From: Lutibacter oricola
GTDB taxonomy: Bacteria > Bacteroidota > Bacteroidia > Flavobacteriales > Flavobacteriaceae
Assembly: GCF_900106565.1 (NCBI RefSeq)
Contig: NZ_FNNJ01000003.1
Location: forward strand, 248,001-312,000
Reading direction: 5' to 3'
Length of the DNA: 64,000 nt
Part shown: piece after piece, positions 17,558 through 27,514 of the stretch
Numbering within the stretch: position 1 is the stretch's first letter
How the letters are laid out: every line of letters starts with the position of its first letter
Position numbers and translations under genes: made by a program
Notes under the pieces: generated by a model
Told to the model about the DNA's origin: nothing
What the model saw: the letters and a program-made list of their open reading frames with translations, nothing else
Databases searched by the model: none

Positions 17558-18982
17558 TTAACAATCTGAAATATTTACACTTACCGCTAAACCACCTTCC
17601 GAGGTTTCTTTGTATTTAGAGTTCATATCTTTAGCTGTTTCCCACATACTTGATATTACTTTGTCTAATGGAACTTTAGCATTGTTAGAATCAGAATCTA
17701 GGGCTAATTCGGCGGCATTAATTGCTTTAATAGCTCCCATTGCGTTACGCTCAATACAAGGTATTTGAACCAACCCACCAATAGGGTCGCAAGTTAAACC
17801 TAAATGATGTTCCATTGCAATTTCACTAGCTATTAAAACTTGCTCTGGAGTACCACCTAAAAGTTCGGTTAATGCTCCTGCTGCCATAGCGCTTGACACA
17901 CCAATTTCAGCTTGGCAACCACCCATTGCAGCAGATATGGTTGCACCTTTTTTAAATATGCTTCCTATTTCGCCAGCTACAAGTAAAAATTGTTTAATTT
18001 GTTTAAAATCTGCTTCATGATTTTCTGTAACTAAATAATACATTAAAACTGCAGGTATAACTCCAGCACTTCCATTTGTAGGCGCGGTAACAACTCTACC
18101 TAAACTTGCATTTACTTCATTTACAGCCAACGCAAAACAACTTACCCACTTTAATATTTGTCTAAATTTTACTCTGGTACTTCTAATACTTTCAACCCAT
18201 TCTTTAGAATTGTTGTAAGGCATTCCGCCTTTTAATTTTTGGTGCATATCAAAAGCACGTCTTCTAACGTTTAAGCCGCCCGGTAATACACCTTCTGTAT
18301 GGCAACCAGTATACATGCATTCTAACATTGTTTGCCAAATTCTAAGTATTTCAGAATCTATTTCATTTTCGGTTCTAAGAGATTTTTCATTCTCTAAAAC
18401 TATTTCTGAAATTTGCTTACCTTCATTTTTGCAATAAGTTTCAAGTTCTTTAGCATTTTGAATTGGGTAAGGAAATGCTTTTTGAATCTTACGATTTTCT
18501 TTAGCATTTGTGCGATCTTCACGAACAACAAATCCACCACCAATTGAATAGTAAGTTTCTGTTGCTATTTCCTTATTGTTTAAAAATGCTTTAAATGTAA
18601 TTCCATTAGGGTGAAAAGGTAAAAATTCAGGGTTAAAAATAACATCATTTTCAGAACTGAAGTTGATAATTAAATCACCCCCTAAATTTAGTTGTTTTGA
18701 AGTTTGTATAACTTCAATAATTGTTGAAATTTCTTCAGTAGGAATTGTTTCTGGATCTTTACCTGCTAAACCTAAAATAACAGCTAAATCTGTAGCATGC
18801 CCTTTTCCAGTTAACGAAAGTGAGCCATATAAATCTATACTTATTGAAGTAACTTTTGAAAAAGTTTTTTCGTTTTTTAAATGTTGAATCCATCGCTCAG
18901 CAGCTCTCCAAGGTCCAAGTGTATGTGAACTTGATGGGCCAACGCCAATCTTCAACATATCAAAAACTGAAATACATTCCAT
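17558..18982 (-). CDS. sdaA: L-serine ammonia-lyase (single-chain, iron-sulfur type)
   Basis: A 474-residue enzyme with the N-terminal beta domain and C-terminal alpha domain fused, as in E. coli SdaA. It deaminates L-serine to pyruvate. Seen are [21 protein letters not shown] at the start, [43 protein letters not shown] and [22 protein letters not shown]. The cysteines in the last segments bind the 4Fe-4S cluster. It is divergent from dnaK. A TATATTTG -7 element (minus strand) lies 26 bases upstream of the ATG. Confidence 0.94.
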   Translation of the reverse strand: MECISVFDMLKIGVGPSSSHTLGPWRAAERWIQHLKNEKTFSKVTSISIDLYGSLSLTGKGHATDLAVILGLAGKDPETIPTEEISTIIEVIQTSKQLNLGGDLIINFSSENDVIFNPEFLPFHPNGITFKAFLNNKEIATETYYSIGGGFVVREDRTNAKENRKIQKAFPYPIQNAKELETYCKNEGKQISEIVLENEKSLRTENEIDSEILRIWQTMLECMYTGCHTEGVLPGGLNVRRRAFDMHQKLKGGMPYNNSKEWVESIRSTRVKFRQILKWVSCFALAVNEVNASLGRVVTAPTNGSAGVIPAVLMYYLVTENHEADFKQIKQFLLVAGEIGSIFKKGATISAAMGGCQAEIGVSSAMAAGALTELLGGTPEQVLIASEIAMEHHLGLTCDPIGGLVQIPCIERNAMGAIKAINAAELALDSDSNNAKVPLDKVISSMWETAKDMNSKYKETSEGGLAVSVNISDC

Positions 18983-19007
18983 TCGTTATCCTAATTTTTA
19001 AGGGCTG

Positions 19008-19015
19008 CAAATATA
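19008..19015 (-). promoter_or_regulatory. -7 element of sdaA
   Basis: Minus-strand TATATTTG matches TAnnTTTG and sits 26 bases before the sdaA start. The -33 element is not clear (TTA with a spacer of about 17). Confidence 0.5.
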
Positions 19016-19105
19016 TAATAAACCACAATACATAAGCTATAGACAGTCAATTTAGTATTAAAGTTAGCTTATAAATGACAATTTAAACCTTTTTAAAAAG
19101 TAGTT

Positions 19106-19148
19106 TATGACAACTTGGCATAAAATTTCTAATGGCATAATCATTGAC
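19106..19148 (+). promoter_or_regulatory. Repeated TGGCATAA sites upstream of dnaK, sigma-54-like
   Basis: TGGCATAA occurs twice, at 19116-19123 and 19133-19140, 17 bases apart. The second copy reads TGGCATA-N4-TTGAC, one base from the -24/-12 pattern TGGCAYR-N4-TTGCW in the key GC position. The first is preceded by ATGACAAC. A heat-shock or sigma-54 promoter is possible; neither is proven. Confidence 0.4.
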
Positions 19149-19215
19149 TATTTGTAAATGTAAGATTTAAAAATCGAAATTAAAATATTAAAAATATAAA
19201 TACATACTAATTATT

Positions 19216-21120
19216 ATGAGCAAAATTATAGGTATAGATTTAGGAACAACAAACTCTTGTGTTTCAGTAATGGAAGGTAACGAGCCAGTTGTAATCCCTA
19301 ATGCAGAAGGAAAAAGAACTACACCTTCAATTGTCGCTTTTATTGAAGGAGGCGAAAGAAAAGTTGGAGATCCAGCAAAAAGACAAGCAGTAACAAATCC
19401 ATTAAAAACCATTTATTCAATTAAGCGTTTTATGGGTAACAAATATTCTGAATCTCAAATGGAGGCAGAACGTGTACCTTATAAAGTGGTAAAAGGAGAT
19501 AATGATACTCCACGTGTTGATATTGATGGAAGATTATATACTCCACAAGAAATTTCAGCAATGGTACTTCAAAAAATGAAGAAAACTGCTGAAGATTATT
19601 TAGGAACAGAAGTTGCTGAAGCTGTTGTTACAGTACCAGCATATTTTAACGATGCACAACGTCAAGCTACTAAAGAAGCTGGTGAAATTGCAGGTTTAAA
19701 AGTTAGTCGTATTATCAACGAGCCAACTGCTGCAGCATTAGCTTACGGTATGGACAAAAAAGGTGAAGACCAAAAAATAGTTGTTTTTGACTTTGGTGGT
19801 GGAACGCATGATGTTTCTATTTTAGAATTAGGAGACGGAGTATTTGAAGTATTAGCTACAGATGGTGATACACACTTAGGTGGTGATGATGTTGATCAAA
19901 AAATTATTGACTGGTTAGCTGAAGAGTTTAAAGCAGATGAAAATATGGATTTACGTCAAGATCCAATGGCTTTACAACGTTTAAAAGAAGCTGCTGAAAA
20001 AGCAAAGATTGAATTATCTTCTTCTGCTTCAACAGAAATTAACTTACCATATGTAACTGCTACAGCTAGCGGACCAAAACACTTAGTAAGAACGTTATCT
20101 AAATCTAAATTTGAGCAATTAATTGACGATTTAGTAAAAAGAACTATTGAGCCTTGTAAAACGGCATTAAACAACGCTGGTTTATCAACTGGAGATATTG
20201 ATGAAATTATTTTAGTTGGTGGTTCAACTCGTATTCCTGCTGTTGTAGAAGCTGTTGAAAAATTCTTTGGAAAAGCGCCTTCTAAAGGTGTTAACCCAGA
20301 TGAGGTTGTTGCAATTGGAGCAGCTATTCAAGGTGGAGTTTTAACTGGTGATGTAAAAGATGTATTATTATTAGATGTTACTCCATTATCTTTAGGTATT
20401 GAAACTATGGGTAACGTTATGACAAAGTTGATTGACGCAAATACTACGATTCCTACAAAGAAATCTCAAGTATTCTCAACAGCTGCAGATAACCAACCAT
20501 CAGTAGATATTCACGTATTACAAGGTGAAAGAGCAATGGCTGCGGATAACAAAACAATTGGGCGTTTCCAATTAACGGATATTCCACCAGCGCAAAGAGG
20601 AGTTCCTCAAATTGAAGTAACTTTTGATATTGATGCAAATGGTATTATTCACGTAACTGCTTCTGATAAAGCTACTGGAAAATCTCAAAACATTAAAATT
20701 GAAGCTTCTTCAGGATTATCTGATGCTGAAATTGAAAAAATGAAAGCTGATGCTGATGCTAATGCTGAAGCTGATAAAGCAGCAAAAGAAACTGCAGAAA
20801 AAATAAATGGAGCAGATTCTATGATTTTCCAAACAGAAAAGCAATTAAAAGAGTTTGGAGATAAATTATCTGCAGATAAAAAAGGACCAATTGAAGCTGC
20901 TTTAGAAGAGTTGAAAAAAGCTCACGAATCTAAAGATTTAGCTCAAATTGATGCTGCAATGGAAAAAATTAATGAAGCTTGGAAAGTTGCAAGTGAAGAA
21001 ATGTACAAAGCAGAACAAGAAAGTCAAGCACAAGGTGCTCCAACTGGAGATGCTCAACAAGCAAAACCAGAAGGTGACGATGTAGAAGATGTTGACTTTG
21101 AAGAAGTAAAAGAAGAATAA
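19216..21120 (+). CDS. dnaK: Chaperone DnaK (Hsp70)
   Basis: A 634-residue Hsp70 with the whole family layout. The ATPase domain (about residues 1-380) shows [16 protein letters not shown], the linker [16 protein letters not shown] is near residue 385, the substrate-binding domain follows, and the C-terminal lid has an acidic tail ending [13 protein letters not shown]. It refolds proteins with DnaJ and GrpE, neither of which is adjacent here. It is monocistronic, with 233 bases of upstream DNA holding repeated TGGCATAA sites and a strong terminator downstream. Confidence 0.98.
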   Translation: MSKIIGIDLGTTNSCVSVMEGNEPVVIPNAEGKRTTPSIVAFIEGGERKVGDPAKRQAVTNPLKTIYSIKRFMGNKYSESQMEAERVPYKVVKGDNDTPRVDIDGRLYTPQEISAMVLQKMKKTAEDYLGTEVAEAVVTVPAYFNDAQRQATKEAGEIAGLKVSRIINEPTAAALAYGMDKKGEDQKIVVFDFGGGTHDVSILELGDGVFEVLATDGDTHLGGDDVDQKIIDWLAEEFKADENMDLRQDPMALQRLKEAAEKAKIELSSSASTEINLPYVTATASGPKHLVRTLSKSKFEQLIDDLVKRTIEPCKTALNNAGLSTGDIDEIILVGGSTRIPAVVEAVEKFFGKAPSKGVNPDEVVAIGAAIQGGVLTGDVKDVLLLDVTPLSLGIETMGNVMTKLIDANTTIPTKKSQVFSTAADNQPSVDIHVLQGERAMAADNKTIGRFQLTDIPPAQRGVPQIEVTFDIDANGIIHVTASDKATGKSQNIKIEASSGLSDAEIEKMKADADANAEADKAAKETAEKINGADSMIFQTEKQLKEFGDKLSADKKGPIEAALEELKKAHESKDLAQIDAAMEKINEAWKVASEEMYKAEQESQAQGAPTGDAQQAKPEGDDVEDVDFEEVKEE

Positions 21121-21140
21121 TTTTTTTACAAATAAATGTA

Positions 21141-21167
21141 AAAGCCACTCAAATTTTGAGTGGCTTT
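21141..21167 (+). terminator. dnaK terminator
   Basis: AAAGCCACTCA and TGAGTGGCTTT pair around an AATTT loop, followed by a T-run. Classic intrinsic terminator. Confidence 0.88.
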
Positions 21168-21215
21168 TTTTATTACTAAAATTAAGGTGTTATGCATGCA
21201 TAATATTTATTTTGT

Positions 21216-21223
21216 TATATTTG
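21216..21223 (+). promoter_or_regulatory. -7 element of the nitronate monooxygenase-like gene
   Basis: TATATTTG, a full match to TAnnTTTG. Transcription would start near 21230, which excludes the upstream in-frame ATG at about 21212. Confidence 0.5.
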
Positions 21224-21238
21224 AAGAAATTCAAAAGA

Positions 21239-22189
21239 ATGAAAACTACTAAACTAACTGATTTATTACATATTAAATATCCAATTATACAAGCGCCAAT
21301 GTTTCTGGTTTCAAATACAACAATGGTAATTGAAGCTATGAAAAGTGGTATTGCTGGCTGTATTCCAGCTTTAAATTATAGAACTTTAGATGAGTTAAGG
21401 GCTGCCATTAAAGAGTTAAAAGCTGCTAAAGTTGAAGGTGGTTCATTTGGGTTTAATTTAATAGTAAACAAGTCAAACCTTAAGTATAAAGAACAATTAA
21501 GAGTTATATGTGAAGAAGGAGCAGATTTTATTATAACATCATTAGGAAGTCCAGAAGAAACTATTAAGCAGTCTAAAAAAGCTGGAATAAAAGTTTTTTG
21601 TGATGTTGTAGATTTAAAATTTGCTAAAAAAGTTGAGGATTTAGGAGCCGATGCCGTTATTGCAGTTAATAATGAAGCTGGTGGACATCGAGGAGGTTCT
21701 TCACCTAAAGAATTAATTCCGCATTTGGTTAAAAATTGTAATATTCCCATTATTTCTGCGGGCGGTGTAGGTTGTAAAGCGGATATTGATAAAATGCTTG
21801 AATTAGGAGCAGAAGGTGTTTCTGTTGGTAGTCCATTTATTGCTTCGAACGAAGCGAGTGTAACTAATGAATACAAACAAGCTTGTGTAGATTATGGAGC
21901 AAAAGATATTGTTATGACCGAGCGTATTTCTGGTACACCTTGTACTGTAATTAATACACCATACGTTCAAAAAATAGGCACAAAACAAACCTGGATAGAA
22001 AACCTTTTAAATAAAAATAGAAAACTTAAAAAGTGGGTTAAAATGATTCGTTTTTCTATTGGTATGAATGCTACCAAAAATGCTGCAACTAAAGCAACTT
22101 ATAAAACTGTTTGGGTAGCAGGGCCAAGTATTGAGTATACAAAAGAAATTTTACCTGTTAAAGATATAGTTGAGAAGCTTATTAATTAA
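21239..22189 (+). CDS. Nitronate monooxygenase family flavoprotein
   Basis: A 316-residue FMN-binding TIM barrel. Seen are KYPIIQAPMFLVSN at the N-terminus, AVNNEAGGHRGGSS with the substrate-side histidine, and the FMN-phosphate loop PIISAGGVGCKADIDKMLELGAEGVSVGS-type region. The family oxidises alkyl nitronates or acts as enoyl-ACP reductase (FabK-like); the AGGHRG motif favours the nitronate branch. I start at MKTTKLTDLL because the -7 element overlaps the region just upstream of it. Confidence 0.83.
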   Translation: MKTTKLTDLLHIKYPIIQAPMFLVSNTTMVIEAMKSGIAGCIPALNYRTLDELRAAIKELKAAKVEGGSFGFNLIVNKSNLKYKEQLRVICEEGADFIITSLGSPEETIKQSKKAGIKVFCDVVDLKFAKKVEDLGADAVIAVNNEAGGHRGGSSPKELIPHLVKNCNIPIISAGGVGCKADIDKMLELGAEGVSVGSPFIASNEASVTNEYKQACVDYGAKDIVMTERISGTPCTVINTPYVQKIGTKQTWIENLLNKNRKLKKWVKMIRFSIGMNATKNAATKATYKTVWVAGPSIEYTKEILPVKDIVEKLIN

Positions 22190-22197
22190 TACATTTG
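22170..22197 (+). promoter_or_regulatory. Promoter at the end of the nitronate monooxygenase-like gene
   Basis: TTG at 22170-22172 and TACATTTG at 22190-22197, spacer 17. It would drive the next gene and overlaps the end of the preceding one. Confidence 0.6.
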
Positions 22198-22233
22198 CCA
22201 AATATTTTGTAGAATTATAAATAGACGAAGGCA

Positions 22234-22764
22234 TTGAAAAACTATCATAGTTTTAATTTTTTTAAGCATACCTATTGTGAGTTTGAAATGAAGGATATTA
22301 ACTTTTTTAAAGGAAAATCTGCTCATTATCAAAGTAAATCTGGTAGTTTATATTTATATACAAAACAAGGTGTTTACCGCTATTCTAACCATTGGGGTAG
22401 GGTAGCAAATTGTCGTTGGAAAATTAGTGGAATTGAAAAGTATAGAAGTCAAGATTATTATGTTGGTTACGCTAATTGGAGTGATTTTTTTCCTTTAAAT
22501 AATGCTGAAAAATCTTTTTATCTAGATGTTGATTATTCAGTAGGAAAGACAAAAATAATTAGAAGTAGAGAAGAAAATAATACTGCTCATTTTTTAATGA
22601 CATCAGATTTTGCACATCAGCGTTTAAAACAAATTAACGCATTGTTTAAAGATTATAAATGGGCAAAGTATTTTGATGAGGATATTGATGAACTTAGAGT
22701 AAGGTTAATAGATAACTTAATAAGTTCAAATACTTCAATTCAAGAGTTAAAAAGAAATTTATAA
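22234..22764 (+). CDS. Conserved-looking protein, unknown function
   Basis: A 176-residue soluble protein with no signal peptide or membrane span. It is rich in aromatic and basic residues (GVYRYSNHWGRVANCRWK, YVGYANWSDFFPL). The start is TTG at 22234, which sits well behind the promoter ending at 22197. The first ATG is 18 codons later (22288), giving 158 residues, and cannot be excluded. I favour the TTG because NFFKHTYCEFEMKDINFF reads as continuous domain sequence. I do not recognise a function. A bidirectional terminator follows at once. Confidence 0.65.
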   Translation: MKNYHSFNFFKHTYCEFEMKDINFFKGKSAHYQSKSGSLYLYTKQGVYRYSNHWGRVANCRWKISGIEKYRSQDYYVGYANWSDFFPLNNAEKSFYLDVDYSVGKTKIIRSREENNTAHFLMTSDFAHQRLKQINALFKDYKWAKYFDEDIDELRVRLIDNLISSNTSIQELKRNL

Positions 22765-22790
22765 AAAAAGCCTCAATACTGAGGCTTTTT
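22765..22790. terminator. Bidirectional terminator between two convergent unknown genes
   Basis: AAAAAGCCTCA and TGAGGCTTTTT form an 11-bp stem with loop ATAC. The A- and T-runs suit both directions. Confidence 0.88.
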
Positions 22791-22791
22791 T

Positions 22792-24228
22792 TTATTCTCT
22801 AAATTTTGAAGTTTTAATATAAAATTTCTTTAGTGTTTTTGAATAGTAAATATATCTAAATGAATCTTTTTGAAAAGAAGCTGTAATGTGTCTTAGTTTT
22901 GTATTTTCTTTTAAAGGATTTAGGTATTTGTCTCTATCAATTTCCTTAAATTTTGTTTTAGTAGAAGCATTTTTGTTTATTTTTAAGCCGCTATCTAGCA
23001 CAAACGTAATTGATTTTTTAATACTCGAAGTGTACATGCTATCTCCGTAATCAAATACATTTGGACCAAAACTACTAAAGCTTTTCATTCTTTGGAAGTT
23101 TTGTGTATTAATGTTTATTTGGTTTTGCATCATATTCATCATTTGTTGTGTGTGCCATTGTTGCTGTTGCCACATCCAATGATGAAACCACCAATTGAAA
23201 TGATAATTGTAAACTCTAGCATCTACATAATCTACATTAACCACCATTTTATTATTAATAGATTTATTAATTGTAATAGTTGGTTTGTTTTTTCCTTTAG
23301 AAGCTTTTTTTATAATGTTCTCAATTTTAGATTTGTCAATACTTTTTATTTCGTTTAAAAGTGATTTTTTTAATAATTCTTTCCCTTTATCTAAGTCGTT
23401 AATTTTTAATAAAGCATCTTTTTTACTTACCAAAATAGAAAACAATTTCTGATCGTGAATAAATGAGTTACTATCTTTATTGTCAATTAAATCATTATTC
23501 TCAAAATCATTGAATTTATACGAGTAATCTTCAAGGTTTATAGATATTGAATTAACAGTATTAGTTTTATTATTAAGTTTTATAAAGCGAAGTTTATTAT
23601 TTTCTAAATATGATTGAAGGTTATTTATAGAACCATTTTTTACAAACTCATTGGTATTTACTACATCAGGTGAATTGTTTTTGAAAATTTCCTTAAACTT
23701 TTCTGAATTTGTAGGAGTTACTTGATGCTGATTAATTGTATTTGAGTTATCAATTCTTTGAATATTTAAGTATGTTTTTTGCGTGTTAACTATATAAGTA
23801 CATTTAGGTTGTCTAATTGTAAAATCTTCATCTTTTTTTTCAATTTTCTTGGAAGTTTTTGTTAAGTTTTCAAGATTGTAGTCAATTATATGGTAAAATT
23901 GACTTGTTTTTTTCTCTTTTTCACTTAAAATTAGTGTAAGAGTATTCTTACTTAAATGGTATGAAACTATTCCAGGGCTTTTTTTAAAATTTATATTTTC
24001 CAGTTGTACAATTTTATCCATTTCATCCATATAGAAAGGGATTACTTCATATGTTTTGCTTGTTTTGTTATTAGCAAAAATTAAATGTACGGATTGTTTT
24101 TTGCTAATGTCTCCAGAAAAAGTACCTTCAATTTTTTGGTTTTTTGAAGGTGTAAACTCTATATTATTAGCATAATTATACTGAAAAGTAATAAAAGCTA
24201 AACCTAAAATAAGTAGGAATTTTTTCAT
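22792..24228 (-). CDS. Secreted protein with a Trp/His/Gln/Met-rich patch, unknown function
   Basis: A 478-residue protein with a signal peptide (about residues 1-20, MKKFLLILGLAFITFQYNYA). Most of the mature protein is lysine-, asparagine- and threonine-rich and without recognisable motifs. Residues 343-370 form a striking patch with five His or Trp clusters and long Gln and Met runs (FNWWFHHWMWQQQQWHTQQ, then MMNMMQNQ). Such composition could bind copper or other soft metals, but this is only suggested by composition. Single gene, convergent with the previous one. Confidence 0.65.
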   Translation of the reverse strand: MKKFLLILGLAFITFQYNYANNIEFTPSKNQKIEGTFSGDISKKQSVHLIFANNKTSKTYEVIPFYMDEMDKIVQLENINFKKSPGIVSYHLSKNTLTLILSEKEKKTSQFYHIIDYNLENLTKTSKKIEKKDEDFTIRQPKCTYIVNTQKTYLNIQRIDNSNTINQHQVTPTNSEKFKEIFKNNSPDVVNTNEFVKNGSINNLQSYLENNKLRFIKLNNKTNTVNSISINLEDYSYKFNDFENNDLIDNKDSNSFIHDQKLFSILVSKKDALLKINDLDKGKELLKKSLLNEIKSIDKSKIENIIKKASKGKNKPTITINKSINNKMVVNVDYVDARVYNYHFNWWFHHWMWQQQQWHTQQMMNMMQNQININTQNFQRMKSFSSFGPNVFDYGDSMYTSSIKKSITFVLDSGLKINKNASTKTKFKEIDRDKYLNPLKENTKLRHITASFQKDSFRYIYYSKTLKKFYIKTSKFRE

Positions 24229-24356
24229 AGTAATGTCAAATTTTTATTTTATATCTAAGTTAAGAATTTGAAGATAAATTATTATGATAAACATCAGTTT
24301 TAAAGGACTGATTTATGGTACAATTTTGTAAATTTACATTCTACTAAATAAAAAAT

Positions 24357-25646
24357 ATGAATATACCTCAAACTAGTTTTCCTAGAGTTGTAATTATTGG
24401 AGGAGGTTTTGCTGGATTGGCTGCGGCAAAAGGATTAGAAGATAAAGAGCTGCAAGTTGTTTTAATTGATAAACACAATTACCATACTTTTCAACCATTG
24501 TTGTATCAAGTTGCAACTGGAGGTTTAGAGCCAGACAGTATAGCGTTTCCTTTAAGAAAGCGATTTAATGATGTCGAAAACTTTTATTTCAGACTTGCTG
24601 AGGTTCAAAATATAAATTCAGAAACTAATTGTATTGAAACTACAATTGGAAACTTAGAATACGACGAGTTAATTATTGCCACAGGTTCAAAAACCAATTT
24701 TTTTGGAAATAAAACTATTAAAAAGTATGCTATGGAAATGAAATCTGTTCCGCAGGCATTAAATATTAGAAGTTTGGTTTTAGAAAATTTTGAGGAAGCT
24801 TTGCTTGAACGAAATCTAGAAAAACGTTTGGCACTTATGAATTTTGTTATTGTAGGTGGTGGACCAACAGGTGTTGAGTTAGCTGGTGCTTTAGCCGAAA
24901 TGAAAAAAGGTATTTTACCTAAAGATTATCCGGATTTAGATATTAGACAAATGAAAATTAATCTAATTCAAAGCTCAGGAGAGTTATTAAAAGGTATGAG
25001 TAAAAATGCCTCTGAAAAAGCCGAAGATTACTTAATAAAACTAAATGTTGATGTTTGGAAAAACCTTAGGGTAACTAATTACGATGGAGAAACGGTAACT
25101 ACAAATGGAGAAGATCATTTTAAAGCGCAAACTTTAATTTGGGCAGCAGGTGTAAAAGGTGAATCTATTAATGGTTTACAGCAAGAATGTTTGGTAGAAA
25201 GAGCAAACCGTTTTAAGGTAAATGAATTCAACAAAGTAGAAGGTTATAATAATATATATGCAATAGGAGATGTAGCTTGTATGCCTTCAGAAAATTACAA
25301 ATACGGGCATCCAATGATGGCGCAACCAGCCATACAACAGGGTAAGTTGTTAGCTAGAAACTTACTAGCTAAATTAGAAAGTAAAAAGTTAAGAGCTTTC
25401 AAATATAACGACAAAGGTTCAATGGCAACCATTGGGCGTAATAAAGCTGTTGTAGATTTACCAAACTGGAAATTTCAAGGTGTTTTTGCTTGGTTTGTTT
25501 GGATGTTTGTTCACTTGTTTTCTTTAATTGGTTTTAGAAATAGGGCAGTGGTTTTCTTTAATTGGCTGTATAATTATATTCGTTTTGATCGAGAAACTAG
25601 GTTAATTATTAGACCATATAAAAAGAAAAATAGCAACTCTTTTTAA
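24357..25646 (+). CDS. ndh: Type II NADH dehydrogenase (NDH-2)
   Basis: A 429-residue FAD enzyme of the NDH-2 family, which passes electrons from NADH to quinone without pumping protons. The FAD motif is VIIGGGFAGLAAAKGL, the NADH motif VIVGGGPTGVELAGALAEM near residue 165, and the second FAD motif NIYAIGDVACMP near residue 300. The C-terminal amphipathic, aromatic helix WFVWMFVHLFSLIGFRNR anchors it to the membrane. A TAAATTTA -7-like element is at 24329. Its last 4 bases overlap the convergent epimerase gene. Confidence 0.92.
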   Translation: MNIPQTSFPRVVIIGGGFAGLAAAKGLEDKELQVVLIDKHNYHTFQPLLYQVATGGLEPDSIAFPLRKRFNDVENFYFRLAEVQNINSETNCIETTIGNLEYDELIIATGSKTNFFGNKTIKKYAMEMKSVPQALNIRSLVLENFEEALLERNLEKRLALMNFVIVGGGPTGVELAGALAEMKKGILPKDYPDLDIRQMKINLIQSSGELLKGMSKNASEKAEDYLIKLNVDVWKNLRVTNYDGETVTTNGEDHFKAQTLIWAAGVKGESINGLQQECLVERANRFKVNEFNKVEGYNNIYAIGDVACMPSENYKYGHPMMAQPAIQQGKLLARNLLAKLESKKLRAFKYNDKGSMATIGRNKAVVDLPNWKFQGVFAWFVWMFVHLFSLIGFRNRAVVFFNWLYNYIRFDRETRLIIRPYKKKNSNSF

Positions 25647-26539
25647 AGTAAGTTCTTTAAACACTTGTCTATTGAATTGTATTTAAAGTTGAAACCAGTT
25701 TCTATAATTTTTTTGTTAGAAATTCTACTTCCTTTTAGTAAAATTATTGCCATTTCACCAAATAATAGCTTTAGAATAAAAGAAGGAATTGGAGGTAGCC
25801 ATATTTTTTTGTGAATAGCTTTGGCCATATTATGTGTTAGTTCTTTATTTGTAATATGCATATTTGACACTGCATTGTATACACCTTTAATCTTATGGTT
25901 ATCTATTGCAGTAATGTACATTTCACATAAATCATCTATATGAATCCAAGGCATATATTGATTTCCTTTTCCTAAAGCGGCACCAACACCCATTTTAATT
26001 GGAGATATCATTTTTTCTAAAGCGCCACCTTTATTAGTTAATACAACTCCGGTTCTTAAAATAACAGTTCTAATATTTTTTTGTTGAAATTTTAAAGATT
26101 CGTTTTCCCAAAGTTTACAAATAGTTGCTAAAAAATCTGTACCTGACTCATCTTGCTCGTTATAAATTTTTTCTGAAGTATTAGCACCATAATAACCAAT
26201 TCCAGAGGCAGCAATAAAGCATTTCAAATTAGGATTTAATTCTTCTGTTTTTTTTAAAAGCAATTTTGTTGAAAGTACTCTACTATTTATTAGTTCTTGT
26301 TTTCTTTTTTCGGTCCAGCGTTTATCGGCAATGCCTGCACCGGCTAAATGAATTATTGCATCTGCTTTTTTAATAGCTTCATTTTCAATAATACCTTTAT
26401 TAATATTCCAATAATAGCTATTAGGACTTACGTTTTTAGAGCGACTTAGAATAATTACAGAAAAGCCTTTTGAAATAAGTTTATCCTTTAAAGCTTTGCC
26501 TATTAATCCAGTACCTCCAGTAATTAAAATTGTTTTCAT
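25643..26539 (-). CDS. TIGR01777-type SDR epimerase/oxidoreductase
   Basis: A 298-residue short-chain dehydrogenase-like protein of the YfcH/SDR39U1 group. The NADP-binding motif is ITGGTGLIGKAL, and the family signatures IIHLAGAGIADKRWT, SGIGYYG and LRTGVVL are present. The YxxxK pair is altered: the usual catalytic Tyr sits in IGYYG, typical of this subgroup. The reaction is unknown; a cell-division role (SulA-like) has been claimed for some relatives without strong support. Its upstream region carries the terminator of the next minus-strand gene. Confidence 0.85.
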   Translation of the reverse strand: MKTILITGGTGLIGKALKDKLISKGFSVIILSRSKNVSPNSYYWNINKGIIENEAIKKADAIIHLAGAGIADKRWTEKRKQELINSRVLSTKLLLKKTEELNPNLKCFIAASGIGYYGANTSEKIYNEQDESGTDFLATICKLWENESLKFQQKNIRTVILRTGVVLTNKGGALEKMISPIKMGVGAALGKGNQYMPWIHIDDLCEMYITAIDNHKIKGVYNAVSNMHITNKELTHNMAKAIHKKIWLPPIPSFILKLLFGEMAIILLKGSRISNKKIIETGFNFKYNSIDKCLKNLL

Positions 26540-26542
26540 AAA

Positions 26543-26582
26543 AAAATCGGTTCATGTGAATATAACACATTGAACCGATTTT
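26543..26582 (-). terminator. Terminator after the secreted gene pair
   Basis: AAAATCGGTTCA and TGAACCGATTTT pair over 12 bases, with a further ATGTG/CACAT helix inside. It closes the minus-strand transcript ending at 26605. Confidence 0.82.
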
Positions 26583-26604
26583 TAAGAGATTTTAATTGAA
26601 TTTA

Positions 26605-27510
26605 TTAAATCATTTTTTTATGTAATAAATCATTTACCATATATTTTATTCGAGCAGTTACTGTTTCAGTTTTACTAATTTTGGTTTTTGTTGGACCAAA
26701 TTCTTTATATGGATGATAAGTTTTGTAGGTTATAAATAAATATGAAGCCATTGGAACATGTTTAGTATTATAAACAACTAAACTATATCTACCTTTTGGG
26801 TTTGGTCTAGACTTACTATTTATTTGTTCTTGACTTTTCCATTCTACCTTAGCATAACCTATAAAGGTTTTAGAAATAAACTCATTAGTTTTAGGATCTT
26901 TAACTCCTTGATAAATATTGTATCTCGATTTAACAGCTAAATCTCTAAACCTAAAATCACTCTCACCAGATGTGGTTTTATCAAAAAACACATATACTTT
27001 GTCTGTTAAAACACGATCTACTTTGAATTTAGCGTAACTTAATGTTTCTTTTTCTGCTGTTATTATTTCAAGAATATTTTTAGGTAATAAGCCTTTGTTT
27101 GTAATAAGTTTAGAAACGGCTTCAATATTTTCACCTTCTTTATTTAATAAATTATTGGTTATTAAATATTTTGCCATTTGTTTTTCTGAAGGGTAATATT
27201 TAGGGTTTTGTACGGCCGCACGTTTTTTATCTTTTACATATTCTATAGTGTAATAATAGTAAGATTTATCATTCACTAAAAGTAACGATTTAGCATACTC
27301 ACTTCTAAAATTAAAAACATGTTCACCATTATTGTCGGTTACTTTATAAAAAGTTTCTTTTATAGAGTCGTTTTTAATCTTCACTTTTTCAATATGGCCA
27401 AATTTTATTTTATCTACTAGAATATCTCCTTTTTTAACCTTAATTTTTTGAGCCTGAATATCAATTGTTCCTAAAAGTAAGAACAACAATAAATATAATT
27501 TAATTTTCAT
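26605..27510 (-). CDS. Secreted protein, unknown function (pair member 2)
   Basis: A 301-residue protein with a signal peptide (MKIKLYLLLFLLLGTIDIQAQ). The mature part is lysine- and tyrosine-rich with beta-strand character and no known domain. It lies 4 bases downstream of another secreted protein gene and must share its mRNA. The transcript ends at a strong terminator. The two may act together in the envelope, but nothing identifies the process. Confidence 0.65.
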   Translation of the reverse strand: MKIKLYLLLFLLLGTIDIQAQKIKVKKGDILVDKIKFGHIEKVKIKNDSIKETFYKVTDNNGEHVFNFRSEYAKSLLLVNDKSYYYYTIEYVKDKKRAAVQNPKYYPSEKQMAKYLITNNLLNKEGENIEAVSKLITNKGLLPKNILEIITAEKETLSYAKFKVDRVLTDKVYVFFDKTTSGESDFRFRDLAVKSRYNIYQGVKDPKTNEFISKTFIGYAKVEWKSQEQINSKSRPNPKGRYSLVVYNTKHVPMASYLFITYKTYHPYKEFGPTKTKISKTETVTARIKYMVNDLLHKKMI

Positions 27511-27514
27511 ATTC

